DNA of 64,000 nt from CADCVW01 sp964251385 (GTDB lineage Bacteria > Pseudomonadota > Alphaproteobacteria > Sphingomonadales > Sphingomonadaceae), in assembly GCA_964251385.1 (NCBI GenBank), contig CAXUJK010000001.1, forward strand, positions 744,001-808,000, in the 5' to 3' direction. Made by a program: the position numbers and the translations under genes. The notes beneath the pieces are model-generated. The model saw only the letters and a program-made list of their open reading frames with translations, was not told where the DNA came from and searched no databases. Of the stretch, positions 50,588-58,086 are shown in pieces. The first letter of the stretch is position 1. Every line of letters starts with the position of its first letter.

Positions 50588-51568
50588 CTATTTGATCGCC
50601 AGCACGTTGACCGGCGCGCCCGTCGCCTCGGTGACCTTCAAGGGTGCCGCGGTGTAGAGAAAATCCCATTGGCCGTCCGCGGCGCAATCCTTTGCCAGTT
50701 CCTCGAAATTGCAGATCTCGTTGAACGCGATGCCGAGATTGCGCATCAGCGCGCAGTGGAGCGGGATCTGCACGCCGATCGCCGGATCGAGCTCGGTCTC
50801 GTTGGAAATCGTGTCGGTGGACAGGCAGGGGATCTCCATGCGGTAAAACCAATCGACGAGTTCCGGCGAGTAGGTCAGGCCCGGCTCCAGGAAATCCTGG
50901 TAGAAGACGTCGGGTCCCTGGACGTGCAGCAACTGCAGGAAGCCCAGGCGCAGGCACAATATGTCGTGCTTTTCGATCGTCACGCCCTGCCGTTCGGCGC
51001 ACCCCAGGATGTCGTCGAGGCCCAGCAGGTCGCCTTTGTCGAGATACGGCTTGCCCCTGAACGCCGCCATGTCGAGCAGGACCCCGCGCCCCACCACGCC
51101 GCGTTGCGCGATCGGCAGGATGGACGCCTTTTTCATGCCGCCGTTGGTGTCGCTGGCGGGGTATCCGTTCCAGAGCTTGTCGTCGTACCAGACGTGCCCG
51201 AGCGCATCGAACTGCGTCGAGCCCTGCAGGAACATCTCGATCTTGTCGTCGGTGAATTGGGCGCCGCCGGGCAGGCTCGGCAGGTCGCCGCGCACGTAGC
51301 TTGCCTTGTCGATCACGGTTTCGCGCTTGGCGTGAACCCGGCCCGGCCACAGCGGATCGCCCGCCGGATTTCCGATCACCTCGCCGCATGTGAACACCTT
51401 GCCCTGGCGGACCGCGCGGACGCCGCGCAGGACTTCCGCGTCCGTCAGGAAGTTGAGCGACCCCACCTCGTCCGCGTCGCCCCAGCGGCCCCAGTTACTG
51501 GGTGAATTCGCCAGCAACCGGCTGACGCCCGCCGAATGATCGCCGGTAATGCCGTGGGTATCACACAT
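50588..51568 (-). CDS. Cyclase family protein (kynurenine formamidase-like metal hydrolase)
   Basis: 326 residues. The amino part NWGRWGDADEVGSLNFLTDA is typical of the long cyclase family. The metal-binding motif HxGTHxDaxxH appears as GSTQFDALGHVWYDD, with Asp and the second His kept and the first His replaced. ACLSTDT-like CLSTDTISN and the late PLHCALMRNLGIAFNEICNF are also typical. Members hydrolyse amides or lactones. It is the first gene of the seven-gene operon ending at 44477; a GTTCG-N5-CGAAC palindrome lies 133 bp before its start. Confidence 0.85.
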   Translation of the reverse strand: MCDTHGITGDHSAGVSRLLANSPSNWGRWGDADEVGSLNFLTDAEVLRGVRAVRQGKVFTCGEVIGNPAGDPLWPGRVHAKRETVIDKASYVRGDLPSLPGGAQFTDDKIEMFLQGSTQFDALGHVWYDDKLWNGYPASDTNGGMKKASILPIAQRGVVGRGVLLDMAAFRGKPYLDKGDLLGLDDILGCAERQGVTIEKHDILCLRLGFLQLLHVQGPDVFYQDFLEPGLTYSPELVDWFYRMEIPCLSTDTISNETELDPAIGVQIPLHCALMRNLGIAFNEICNFEELAKDCAADGQWDFLYTAAPLKVTEATGAPVNVLAIK

Positions 51569-51700
51569 CCGATCGGGCCTTCTTCAAATGGCACTCGCCT
51601 GCATCGATCTTTACGTGCGCTCGCCACGCACCCGTGATCTGCCGGGTGACTTGAAAGACTAGGCGGCTGGGGTCCTGCGAACAACGGGGATGGACCGGCT

Positions 51701-51715
51701 GTTCGTGGAGCGAAC
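51701..51715. promoter_or_regulatory. GTTCG-N5-CGAAC palindrome upstream of the cyclase operon
   Basis: GTTCGTGGAGCGAAC lies in the 151-bp gap between mhpD and the cyclase gene. It shares arms, length and two central bases (GAG of the right half) with the copy at 56242 in front of the mhpB operon. The likely binder is the IclR regulator at 56261, which would place both operons in one regulon. Binding was not tested. Confidence 0.6.
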
Positions 51716-51719
51716 GGCT

Positions 51720-52523
51720 TTAAACGAAGCGGATCGCCACATCGCCGAGGCCTTCGATCGATGCACGAAAGTCGTCTCCGGCTACAGCGGGTTCGAGCGG
51801 AACGAGCGAGCCCGACAGGATGATCTCGCCTGCCCTTAACGGCACCCCGTAAGCGCCGAGCGTATTCGCGAGCCATGCCACCGCAGTCAGCGGAGATCCC
51901 TGGACCGCCGACCCGAACCCTTCGGAAATCTTGCCGCCGTTCTTGAAGACCTCGCACTTGAGGCTCGGCAGATCGAGATCGCGGGGATCGACCTTGCGGT
52001 CGCCGAGCACGAAGACGCCGCACGATGCGTTGTCGGCGATCGTATCGACGATCCTGATGTCCCAATCCTCGATACGGCTGTCGACGATCTCGAAGCAGGC
52101 GCACACGGCCGCGGTCGCGGCGAGGACGTCGGCATCGCTCACGCCCGGACCGATCAGGTCGTCCTTTAGGATGAATGCGATCTCTGCCTCCGCGCGCGGC
52201 GCGATGAGGCGTCCCGCGATGCGCACGGGCGCGTCGCCGACCACCTGCATCCGGTCCGTCAAGAAACCGAAGTCGGGGCGGTCGACGCCCAGCATGTCCT
52301 GGACCGCTTTCGACGTGACCCCGATCTTCTTGCCGACGACCCGCTCGCCTTCGGCCTCGCGCTTCGCCAGCATCGCCAGCGAGATGCGGTACGCATCGTC
52401 GATCGTCAGGTCCGCGCGATCGCGGAGCGGCGGCACGGCGTACGTTCCACGCAACGCCCTGTGGAGTTCGTCGGCATAGCCCGCGAGCGCGACGTCGTCG
52501 CTCGCCCGCCCCACTCCCGTCAC
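51720..52523 (-). CDS. mhpD: 2-oxopent-4-enoate hydratase (MhpD family)
   Basis: 267 residues, normal for MhpD/DmpE. RVVGKKIGVTSKAVQDMLGV, then PDFGFLTDRMQV; the metal-binding acidic residues are in APRAEAEIAFILKDDLIG and CACFEIVDSRIEDWDIRIVD. It hydrates 2-hydroxypenta-2,4-dienoate to 4-hydroxy-2-oxovalerate, the substrate of the aldolase at 19990. GTG 52523 overlaps the stop of the monooxygenase gene (GTGA). It is the last gene of the mhpB-mhpC-mhpA-mhpD operon. Confidence 0.92.
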   Translation of the reverse strand: MTGVGRASDDVALAGYADELHRALRGTYAVPPLRDRADLTIDDAYRISLAMLAKREAEGERVVGKKIGVTSKAVQDMLGVDRPDFGFLTDRMQVVGDAPVRIAGRLIAPRAEAEIAFILKDDLIGPGVSDADVLAATAAVCACFEIVDSRIEDWDIRIVDTIADNASCGVFVLGDRKVDPRDLDLPSLKCEVFKNGGKISEGFGSAVQGSPLTAVAWLANTLGAYGVPLRAGEIILSGSLVPLEPAVAGDDFRASIEGLGDVAIRFV

Positions 52524-54229
52524 GCCGCATCCCGCTCCGGCACGAGGACAGGCGAACGCATCGATGGATCGGCCATGCCGGGAACCGGCACGGCAGCCAA
52601 GGAGAAGCGTCCGCCGATCATCTTGCGGATTGTACGGCTCGCCTCGTCGAGCCGTTGCGGGTGGACGATGCCCGCCACGAACCGATCGGGCCGCATGACC
52701 ACGATCGAACCGTCGCTGTCCTGCGCGGCGAACCATTCGTGCAAGCCGCCCGTGTCGCCGACCAGCGTGGTCCCCGGCGTCACCTCGCCGCGAAAGCCGC
52801 CGAGCTGCGTCGTCGGCACGACCGCGATCAGCGCCGCCCCCATGTCTTGCCAGTAGCGGCGGACCTCCTGGGACATGTGCAATTGCGGATCGGTGCCCCA
52901 CGACAGCACCGCGAACCTGTTGCCGACGACGTCGTCGAGACGCCGCGTCTGCCCTTCGGTCGTCACGACGTCGGGTTGCGGAAACAGGCGGCCGGTCGCG
53001 CGGCCGTCCGGCTGCCCTTGCGCGTCGGTCAGCACGAGCCCCCGCGTGAACCGCGGCATGGGCTTGAACCGCATCTGCACGATGTACCGCTTGACGGGCG
53101 GCAGCGTGTTCAGCGCAAGCGCGATGCGATCGCGCAGCCACGCCACCAGCTTGTTCGTGGGGGCGAAGATGCGCCCCGCCGTCACGGACAAGTCGATCAT
53201 CGCCTTGGCATGCGCGCGCCGCTCGTGCTCGTAGCTGCCGACGAGATCGGCGGACGCGTCGCCGCGCACGGCCATGCCCAGCTTCCACGCCAGGTTGGTC
53301 GCGTCGCGGATGCCGCTATTATATCCCTGGCCCTGCCAGACCGGCATGAGGTGCGCCGCGTCGCCCGCGAGCAACACGCGGCCTTTGCCGAAATGCTGCG
53401 CTAGGCGGGCATTGTGCGTGTACACGCGGCTGCGCATCACGTCGGCGCGCTCCGGGTGCGGCAACGCGCGCGCAAGCAGCTTTTGGGTCCCGGTCGGCGA
53501 GCACAGCTCCTCTTCCGACTCCTCGCCGAATACCATGAATTCGAGCCGGCGCATGCCGTGCGGCAGCGCGATCGATACGAACGGGCGGGACGGCACACAG
53601 TGCAGGTAGGAGTCGGGCAGCCCGACGGGATCGTTCTTGAGGTCGATCACCACCCAACGCGTCGCGTCGGTGATACCCTCGAACGCAATGTCGAGCGACT
53701 TGCGCACGGTGCTGCGCCCACCGTCGCAGCCCACCAGCCATTTGGCCGTGACTGTTCGGGTATGATCCGCGTGCTTCACCTCCAGACGGACCTGCTCGCC
53801 TTCGTCCGCGAACGAGACGAGCTCGGCCCCGAACTCGACCTGGACCGAGTCAAACCGCTTCAGGCCATCGTACAAGATCTCGTCGATCATCGGCTGGATG
53901 AACGAATTGCGGCGCGGCCACCCGAACTCCCGCGTCTTGGGATCGATGAGCGCGAAGGTCTTGCCCGTCATGGTCAGGAACCGCATCTTCTGGCCGGGGA
54001 TCGTGTGGCGGGCGATCGCGTCGGCCAGGCCGATCGACTGGAAGCTGCGCAGACATTCGTCGTCCATCCCCACGCCGCGGGGATAGTCGATCAGCGTCTC
54101 GCGCTGCTCGACGATCAGGACTTTTACGCCCATGCCCCCCAGATAATTCGCCATGGTGAGGCCGACGGGTCCCGCGCCGACGATCGCGACGTCGAAAATG
54201 TCGGGGGAAATCTGGTTTTCCGGCTTCAT
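52520..54229 (-). CDS. mhpA: FAD-dependent aromatic hydroxylase, MhpA-like
   Basis: 569 residues, close to MhpA. FAD-binding FDVAIVGAGPVGLTMANYLG, LVGCDGGRSTVRKSLDI (DG motif), and RVLLAGDAAHLMPVWQGQGY then NSGIRDATNLAWKLG (GD motif). The carboxyl thioredoxin-like region carries GNRFAVLSWGTDPQ. MhpA hydroxylates 3-(3-hydroxyphenyl)propionate to the 2,3-diol before ring cleavage. The gene order mhpB-C-A-D supports a related substrate here, but the exact phenol is not certain. Overlaps mhpD by 4 bp. Confidence 0.88.
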   Translation of the reverse strand: MKPENQISPDIFDVAIVGAGPVGLTMANYLGGMGVKVLIVEQRETLIDYPRGVGMDDECLRSFQSIGLADAIARHTIPGQKMRFLTMTGKTFALIDPKTREFGWPRRNSFIQPMIDEILYDGLKRFDSVQVEFGAELVSFADEGEQVRLEVKHADHTRTVTAKWLVGCDGGRSTVRKSLDIAFEGITDATRWVVIDLKNDPVGLPDSYLHCVPSRPFVSIALPHGMRRLEFMVFGEESEEELCSPTGTQKLLARALPHPERADVMRSRVYTHNARLAQHFGKGRVLLAGDAAHLMPVWQGQGYNSGIRDATNLAWKLGMAVRGDASADLVGSYEHERRAHAKAMIDLSVTAGRIFAPTNKLVAWLRDRIALALNTLPPVKRYIVQMRFKPMPRFTRGLVLTDAQGQPDGRATGRLFPQPDVVTTEGQTRRLDDVVGNRFAVLSWGTDPQLHMSQEVRRYWQDMGAALIAVVPTTQLGGFRGEVTPGTTLVGDTGGLHEWFAAQDSDGSIVVMRPDRFVAGIVHPQRLDEASRTIRKMIGGRFSLAAVPVPGMADPSMRSPVLVPERDAA

Positions 54230-54267
54230 GACCTAAGGCTTTCCTGCTGTGCCGACGTTCCGCACGG

Positions 54268-55134
54268 TCACCGGGCGAGCAGGAAATCGAGGTGGATCGC
54301 GTTGAACCTGTCCGCGTCCTCGAACTGCGGCCAATGCCCGCATCCGTTCATGACCTCGAAACGCGCGCCCGGGATCAGCCCGGCGATGCGCTTTCCTTCT
54401 TCGGGCGTGGCGGTCGGGTCGTGCGACGTCCACAGAACAAGCGTCGGTGCCGCGATGCGTGCCGTCTCCTCGTCGGAGAACATGTTGCGCCGGCGCGCCT
54501 CCATGTCCTGCAGGCACAGCACCTTTTCCATGACTTCCGGAAAACCCGGCTGCGCGTAGATCGCGCGCCGGGTCTCGACGAGGTCGTCGTTGACCTTGGA
54601 CACGTCGTGCATGAGGAATTCGAGCCGCGTCCGGATGCGCTGGGGGTTGGGGTCGCGCACGGCCTCCATCGACAGACGCTTGATGCGCTCCATGACTTCG
54701 AGATGCGCGGTCCACCCTCCCGACGTGTTGAGCACCATGCGGTCGACCTTGTCAGGATGGTGGAGCGCCAGCCAGGCCGCGACCCAGCCGCCCAGCGACT
54801 CGCCCGACACGTGCGCCCGGTCGCGCCCCAGCGCCCGCATGATCGCCAGGACGTGCGCGCCGTAATCGGCGATCTCATACCCGCTGTCGGGCTTGTCGCT
54901 CCACCCATGGCCGATCAGGTCGACCGCGACACTATGAAAGTGTTCGCCGTGCGCGGCGAGGTTTCGGCTGTACGCCTCCGCGTGTCCGCCGGTCCCGTGC
55001 AGCAGCAGCAGAAGCGGCTTGTCCGGCGACCCGGACGAAATGAACCGCGTCCTGATCCCGCCCGCGTCGAGAAAGCCTTGCGCGAAGGAGACGCCCGTCA
55101 GGTCGGACCAGATCGATTTGTGGAAGTCGGACAT
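54268..55134 (-). CDS. mhpC: Alpha/beta hydrolase, meta-cleavage-product hydrolase (MhpC-like)
   Basis: 288 residues. PLLLLLHGTGGHAEAYSRNL, VDLIGHGWSDKPDSGYEIAD, nucleophile elbow VSGESLGGWVAAWLALHHPD (Ser), LVLWTSHDPTATPEEGKRIA (Asp region), and the catalytic His in NGCGHWPQFEDADRFN. These are the MhpC/BphD features: hydrolysis of the ring-fission product to 2-hydroxypentadienoate and an acid. It lies between the extradiol dioxygenase (45 bp) and the hydroxylase (38 bp). Confidence 0.9.
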   Translation of the reverse strand: MSDFHKSIWSDLTGVSFAQGFLDAGGIRTRFISSGSPDKPLLLLLHGTGGHAEAYSRNLAAHGEHFHSVAVDLIGHGWSDKPDSGYEIADYGAHVLAIMRALGRDRAHVSGESLGGWVAAWLALHHPDKVDRMVLNTSGGWTAHLEVMERIKRLSMEAVRDPNPQRIRTRLEFLMHDVSKVNDDLVETRRAIYAQPGFPEVMEKVLCLQDMEARRRNMFSDEETARIAAPTLVLWTSHDPTATPEEGKRIAGLIPGARFEVMNGCGHWPQFEDADRFNAIHLDFLLAR

Positions 55135-55179
55135 ATCGCTGCTTTCAACCTCGCCGCGCCGGACGAGCGATTTTCGAGG

Positions 55180-56148
55180 TCAGGCGGGCACCGTCTGCAT
55201 CGCGGGCGCGGCCTGCCTGGCGGGCACCGCCTGCATGATGCCCATGCCCGTGATCCACTCGTCGATGGCCGCGTAGAACAGTTCGGTGGCCGCGTAGCCC
55301 GGCCCCAGCGCGGCGAGCGCGGCGACCCAGGTGCGCACTTCGTGTCCACCCCGCCCGCCCGCTTCGGTGATCGCCTTGTGGGACGCCCGGTCGAGCACCG
55401 ACAGGTCGCCGGCCGACAGCGCATCGAGCACCATACGGTCCCATTCGGGGTTGGCGGGCAACAGGCTGGACTGCTTGCGCGCCATCGCGCCGCCTTCGCC
55501 GTGCGCGCGGTGCTGGCGCGCGTGGCGCTGCGCGTGGTTGAGCGTCCCGCCCTCGATCAGCCGGGTGCGGACCTCGGACGACGCGGTCGCCATCGCGGGC
55601 ACGGGCGGGTCGTGCGACAGCCCGCCCGACCCGATGATCAGGACGCGTTCGTCGGCGCGTTCCGCCCATGCGCCGACCGCGGCCCCAAGCGCACGTGCGC
55701 GCGCGAACGTCGGGAGCGGGGGCGCGGCGCAGTTGACGAAGATCGGGATGACGCGCGCGAGCGAATGCCGGTCCGACAGCCATTCGAGCGGCTGGACCGC
55801 GCCGTGATCAACCTTCATGCTGTAGGAAATGGCGGCGTCGACACCAGCGTCGAGCACGGATTGCGCCAAGTCGAGCGCCTGCGCCTCCGGGATGTCGAGC
55901 GCGCCCGCGGCGGTTCCGTAGTCGCCGATCGAGGCCCCCGCGATGCCGATGCAGAACGACGGCAGCATTCCGTAGAAGAAGCCGTTGACGTGATCGGGGT
56001 AGAAGACGATCGCCAAGTCCGGGCTCGCATCCTCGACGAACGCCGCCGCCTGGGCGACCGAGGCGTCGAATCTCGCCTCGACGGCCGGGTCGGCCCGGTT
56101 GCGGTCCTTCAACGGGCTGTGCGAGAGGCAGACGGAGCCGACGATCAT
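55180..56148 (-). CDS. mhpB: Extradiol ring-cleavage dioxygenase, LigB type (MhpB-like)
   Basis: 322 residues; class III extradiol dioxygenase. MIVGSVCLSHSPLKDRNRAD (first His ligand), LAIVFYPDHVNGFFYGMLPS (second His), MKVDHGAVQPLEWL, and LIIGSGGLSHDPPVPAMATA. This matches the 2,3-dihydroxyphenylpropionate 1,2-dioxygenase layout, including the length (314 in E. coli). Fe(II)-dependent meta cleavage of a catechol with a side chain. First gene of the mhp-like operon; ATG 56148 is divergent from the IclR gene and the 112-bp gap contains the operator palindrome. Confidence 0.92.
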   Translation of the reverse strand: MIVGSVCLSHSPLKDRNRADPAVEARFDASVAQAAAFVEDASPDLAIVFYPDHVNGFFYGMLPSFCIGIAGASIGDYGTAAGALDIPEAQALDLAQSVLDAGVDAAISYSMKVDHGAVQPLEWLSDRHSLARVIPIFVNCAAPPLPTFARARALGAAVGAWAERADERVLIIGSGGLSHDPPVPAMATASSEVRTRLIEGGTLNHAQRHARQHRAHGEGGAMARKQSSLLPANPEWDRMVLDALSAGDLSVLDRASHKAITEAGGRGGHEVRTWVAALAALGPGYAATELFYAAIDEWITGMGIMQAVPARQAAPAMQTVPA

Positions 56149-56241
56149 GGAAAAACCTCCGCAAGCCTGCGCTTCACCGCGCGATCGGGACGAACCTGAA
56201 TCGGAACATGCTTGATCTTTGGCAACGGCCAATGCAGCTAT

Positions 56242-56256
56242 GTTCGCTGAGCGAAC
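56242..56256. promoter_or_regulatory. GTTCGCT-G-AGCGAAC operator between mhpB and the IclR gene
   Basis: A perfect 15-bp palindrome (7-bp arms, one central base) 93 bp before mhpB and 5 bp before the chosen start of the divergent IclR regulator. IclR-family proteins bind short palindromes in such divergent promoters and often repress their own gene. It shares the GTTCG and CGAAC arms with the sites at 51701 and 35471. Its closeness to the regulator start fits autorepression. Confidence 0.65.
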
Positions 56257-56260
56257 GCCG

Positions 56261-57073
56261 ATGAACCCGAACGATCATAACCCTTACAAGGACGTGCGGT
56301 CGCTCACGCGCGGGCTGCAGCTGATCGAGGCGCTGAGCGAACTCGGCTGGTCGCGGATCGGGCAATTGAGCGCGGCGGCCAAGGTCGAGCGGTCGTCCAC
56401 CTACCGCATCGTCAAGACGCTCGAACAATTGGGGTACGTCACGCGGCGCGACGAGGACGGCGCGGTCGCGCTCACCACCAAGTTCGCCTTTCTGGCGGAA
56501 GGATTGAGGGACGACGACGTCGTCACGCAGTTCGCCGGACCCAATCTGTTTGAACTGACGCGGGACCTTCTGTGGCCGAGCGATTTCGCCAGTTTCCAGA
56601 ACGGCAAGGTCTTGATCCGGCTGTCCACCCACAAGATCAGCCCCATGTCGATCCATCGCGCGATGGTGGGCAAGGAGCGCCTCCTGACCCGCTCCGCGCT
56701 CGGCATGGCGATCCTGTCGGCGATGTCGCCCGACGAACTCGACGCGTCGCTGGCGATCGTCGATCGTCTGGGAGGTCTCAATGCGCAGGACGTCGGCGAT
56801 CGCGAGGCCATTTTGCGCACCGCCGACGCCGTTCGCCGGCGCGGCTACGCCAGCGCGGCGGGGCTGACCGAGAGCAAGATCAGCGCGATCGCGATCCCCG
56901 TCATGGCTCCCGACGGGAGCGTCGCGGGAGCGATCAACGTCGTCTTCTTCCGCAGCGTCATGTCGCCCGAACAGGCGGCCGAACGCTTCCTGGACAAATT
57001 GCGCAACTGCGTTTCGCGCATCGAACAGGCGCTTGTGGACTGGGACGAGCAGAAACGGATCGCCGCGAGCTGA
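56261..57073 (+). CDS. IclR family transcriptional regulator (MhpR-like)
   Basis: About 270 residues. Winged helix-turn-helix at the amino end: LTRGLQLIEALSELGWSRIG, then VERSSTYRIVKTLEQLGYVT. Effector-binding domain: KISPMSIHRAMVGKERLLTR, SALGMAILSAMSPDEL, RRRGYASAAGLTESKISAIA and VMAPDGSVAGAINVVFF. Divergent placement from a ring-cleavage operon is exactly that of mhpR in enteric bacteria. I chose ATG 56261 because earlier in-frame starts (56240, TTG 56219) would place the operator palindrome inside the coding region; they cannot be excluded. Confidence 0.9.
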   Translation: MNPNDHNPYKDVRSLTRGLQLIEALSELGWSRIGQLSAAAKVERSSTYRIVKTLEQLGYVTRRDEDGAVALTTKFAFLAEGLRDDDVVTQFAGPNLFELTRDLLWPSDFASFQNGKVLIRLSTHKISPMSIHRAMVGKERLLTRSALGMAILSAMSPDELDASLAIVDRLGGLNAQDVGDREAILRTADAVRRRGYASAAGLTESKISAIAIPVMAPDGSVAGAINVVFFRSVMSPEQAAERFLDKLRNCVSRIEQALVDWDEQKRIAAS

Positions 57074-57079
57074 CGCTGA

Positions 57080-57850
57080 TCAACGCGCGGTCAGGCCTCC
57101 GTCGACCACGATCGCCTGCCCAGTAATGAAGGACGCCTGGTTGGACGCGATGAACGCGACCACGGAGGCGATTTCTTCCGGCAATCCCCACCGCCCCATC
57201 GGCACCCGCAACCGTTCATTGATCAACGCGTCGCTCTCCGCCTCCGTCGGCTGGAACCGCGCGGTCATGGGCGTCGTGATGTACCCTGGGCAGATCGCGT
57301 TCACGCGTATGCCGTCCTTGGCGTACCGCAAAGCGGCGTCCTTGGTCGCGCCGATCACACCGTGTTTGGACGGGCCGTAGCCGGTCGGTCCGATTGATCC
57401 CGTGACCCCGGCGATCGAGGCGATGTTGACGATCGATCCCCCGCCCGATCGTTGGAGCAGCGGCAGGCCCGCCCGCATCGCGCGCCATGTCGACAACAGG
57501 AACATGTCCACGTTGCGCTCGAAATCGTCATAGTGGTCGGTGCTCGTCCGGCCCGCGGAATTGACGATGATGTCGAGCCGCCCGAACCGTTCCGCGCCAC
57601 CCTCGATGCTCGCCTTGACCGACGCGTCGTCGAGCACGTCGACATGGTGGGACACCGCCTCGCCGCCCGCGGCCACGATCTCGGCGGCCAACCGACCGGC
57701 CGCCGCCTCGTCGATGTCGGCGACGACGATTTTCGCCCCGCTCGCCGCCATGGTCAGCGACACGGCGCGGCCGATCCCGCTCGCCCCGCCGGATATCCAG
57801 CAGACCTTGTCCGTCAGGCTGGAATAGGTGACCTGCTCCATCTTCGTCAT
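57080..57850 (-). CDS. Short-chain dehydrogenase/reductase
   Basis: 256 residues. DKVCWISGGASGIGRAVSLT, IIVNSAGRTSTDHYDDF, and the catalytic IVNIASIAGVTGSIGPTGYG then PSKHGVIGATKDAALRYAKD (Ser, Tyr, Lys). It ends with the cofactor-proximal FITGQAIVVDGGLTAR. It converges with the IclR gene and is divergent from the flavin monooxygenase over 236 bp, the region with a GTTCATG-C-CATGAAC palindrome. Substrate unknown; a ketone or alcohol partner of the monooxygenase is plausible. Confidence 0.9.
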   Translation of the reverse strand: MTKMEQVTYSSLTDKVCWISGGASGIGRAVSLTMAASGAKIVVADIDEAAAGRLAAEIVAAGGEAVSHHVDVLDDASVKASIEGGAERFGRLDIIVNSAGRTSTDHYDDFERNVDMFLLSTWRAMRAGLPLLQRSGGGSIVNIASIAGVTGSIGPTGYGPSKHGVIGATKDAALRYAKDGIRVNAICPGYITTPMTARFQPTEAESDALINERLRVPMGRWGLPEEIASVVAFIASNQASFITGQAIVVDGGLTAR

Positions 57851-57962
57851 CCTTCCACGTCAGCAACCCCCGGCTAGTCCGCCCCCGACGGCGCGTGCAA
57901 GACGATCCGACCATCGCTGGCGACATCAACAAGTCTTACGCGAATTCTCTATGTCTTCGCGG

Positions 57963-57979
57963 TGTTCATGCCATGAACA
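57963..57979. promoter_or_regulatory. TGTTCATG-C-CATGAACA palindrome in a divergent promoter region
   Basis: A perfect 17-bp palindrome in the 236-bp non-coding region between the SDR (minus) and the flavin monooxygenase (plus). It has the same GTTC-N7-GAAC frame as the three IclR-type sites, but the inner arms are ATG/CAT instead of G/C, so it may bind a different member or a paralogous regulator. The position, about 110 bp from either start, suits a divergent operator. Confidence 0.45.
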
Positions 57980-58086
57980 TCCCGGCTATCCCGATTGAGA
58001 CGGCGCGGGCGGCGGCTTACCGTCGCGGCAACGCGGGTGCCCGAACGTGCGAAGCCCCGACAAACAATCGAGGATGAGGTGCGGAT

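Noticed and set aside
54292..56199. 635-residue plus-strand frame opposite the mhpC and mhpB genes
   Set aside because: Arg/Asp/Val-rich shadow without motifs; both genes on the minus strand are certain.
57895..58077. 60-residue open frame in the divergent promoter region
   Set aside because: No ribosome site or motif; it runs through the palindrome and promoter region of the monooxygenase gene.
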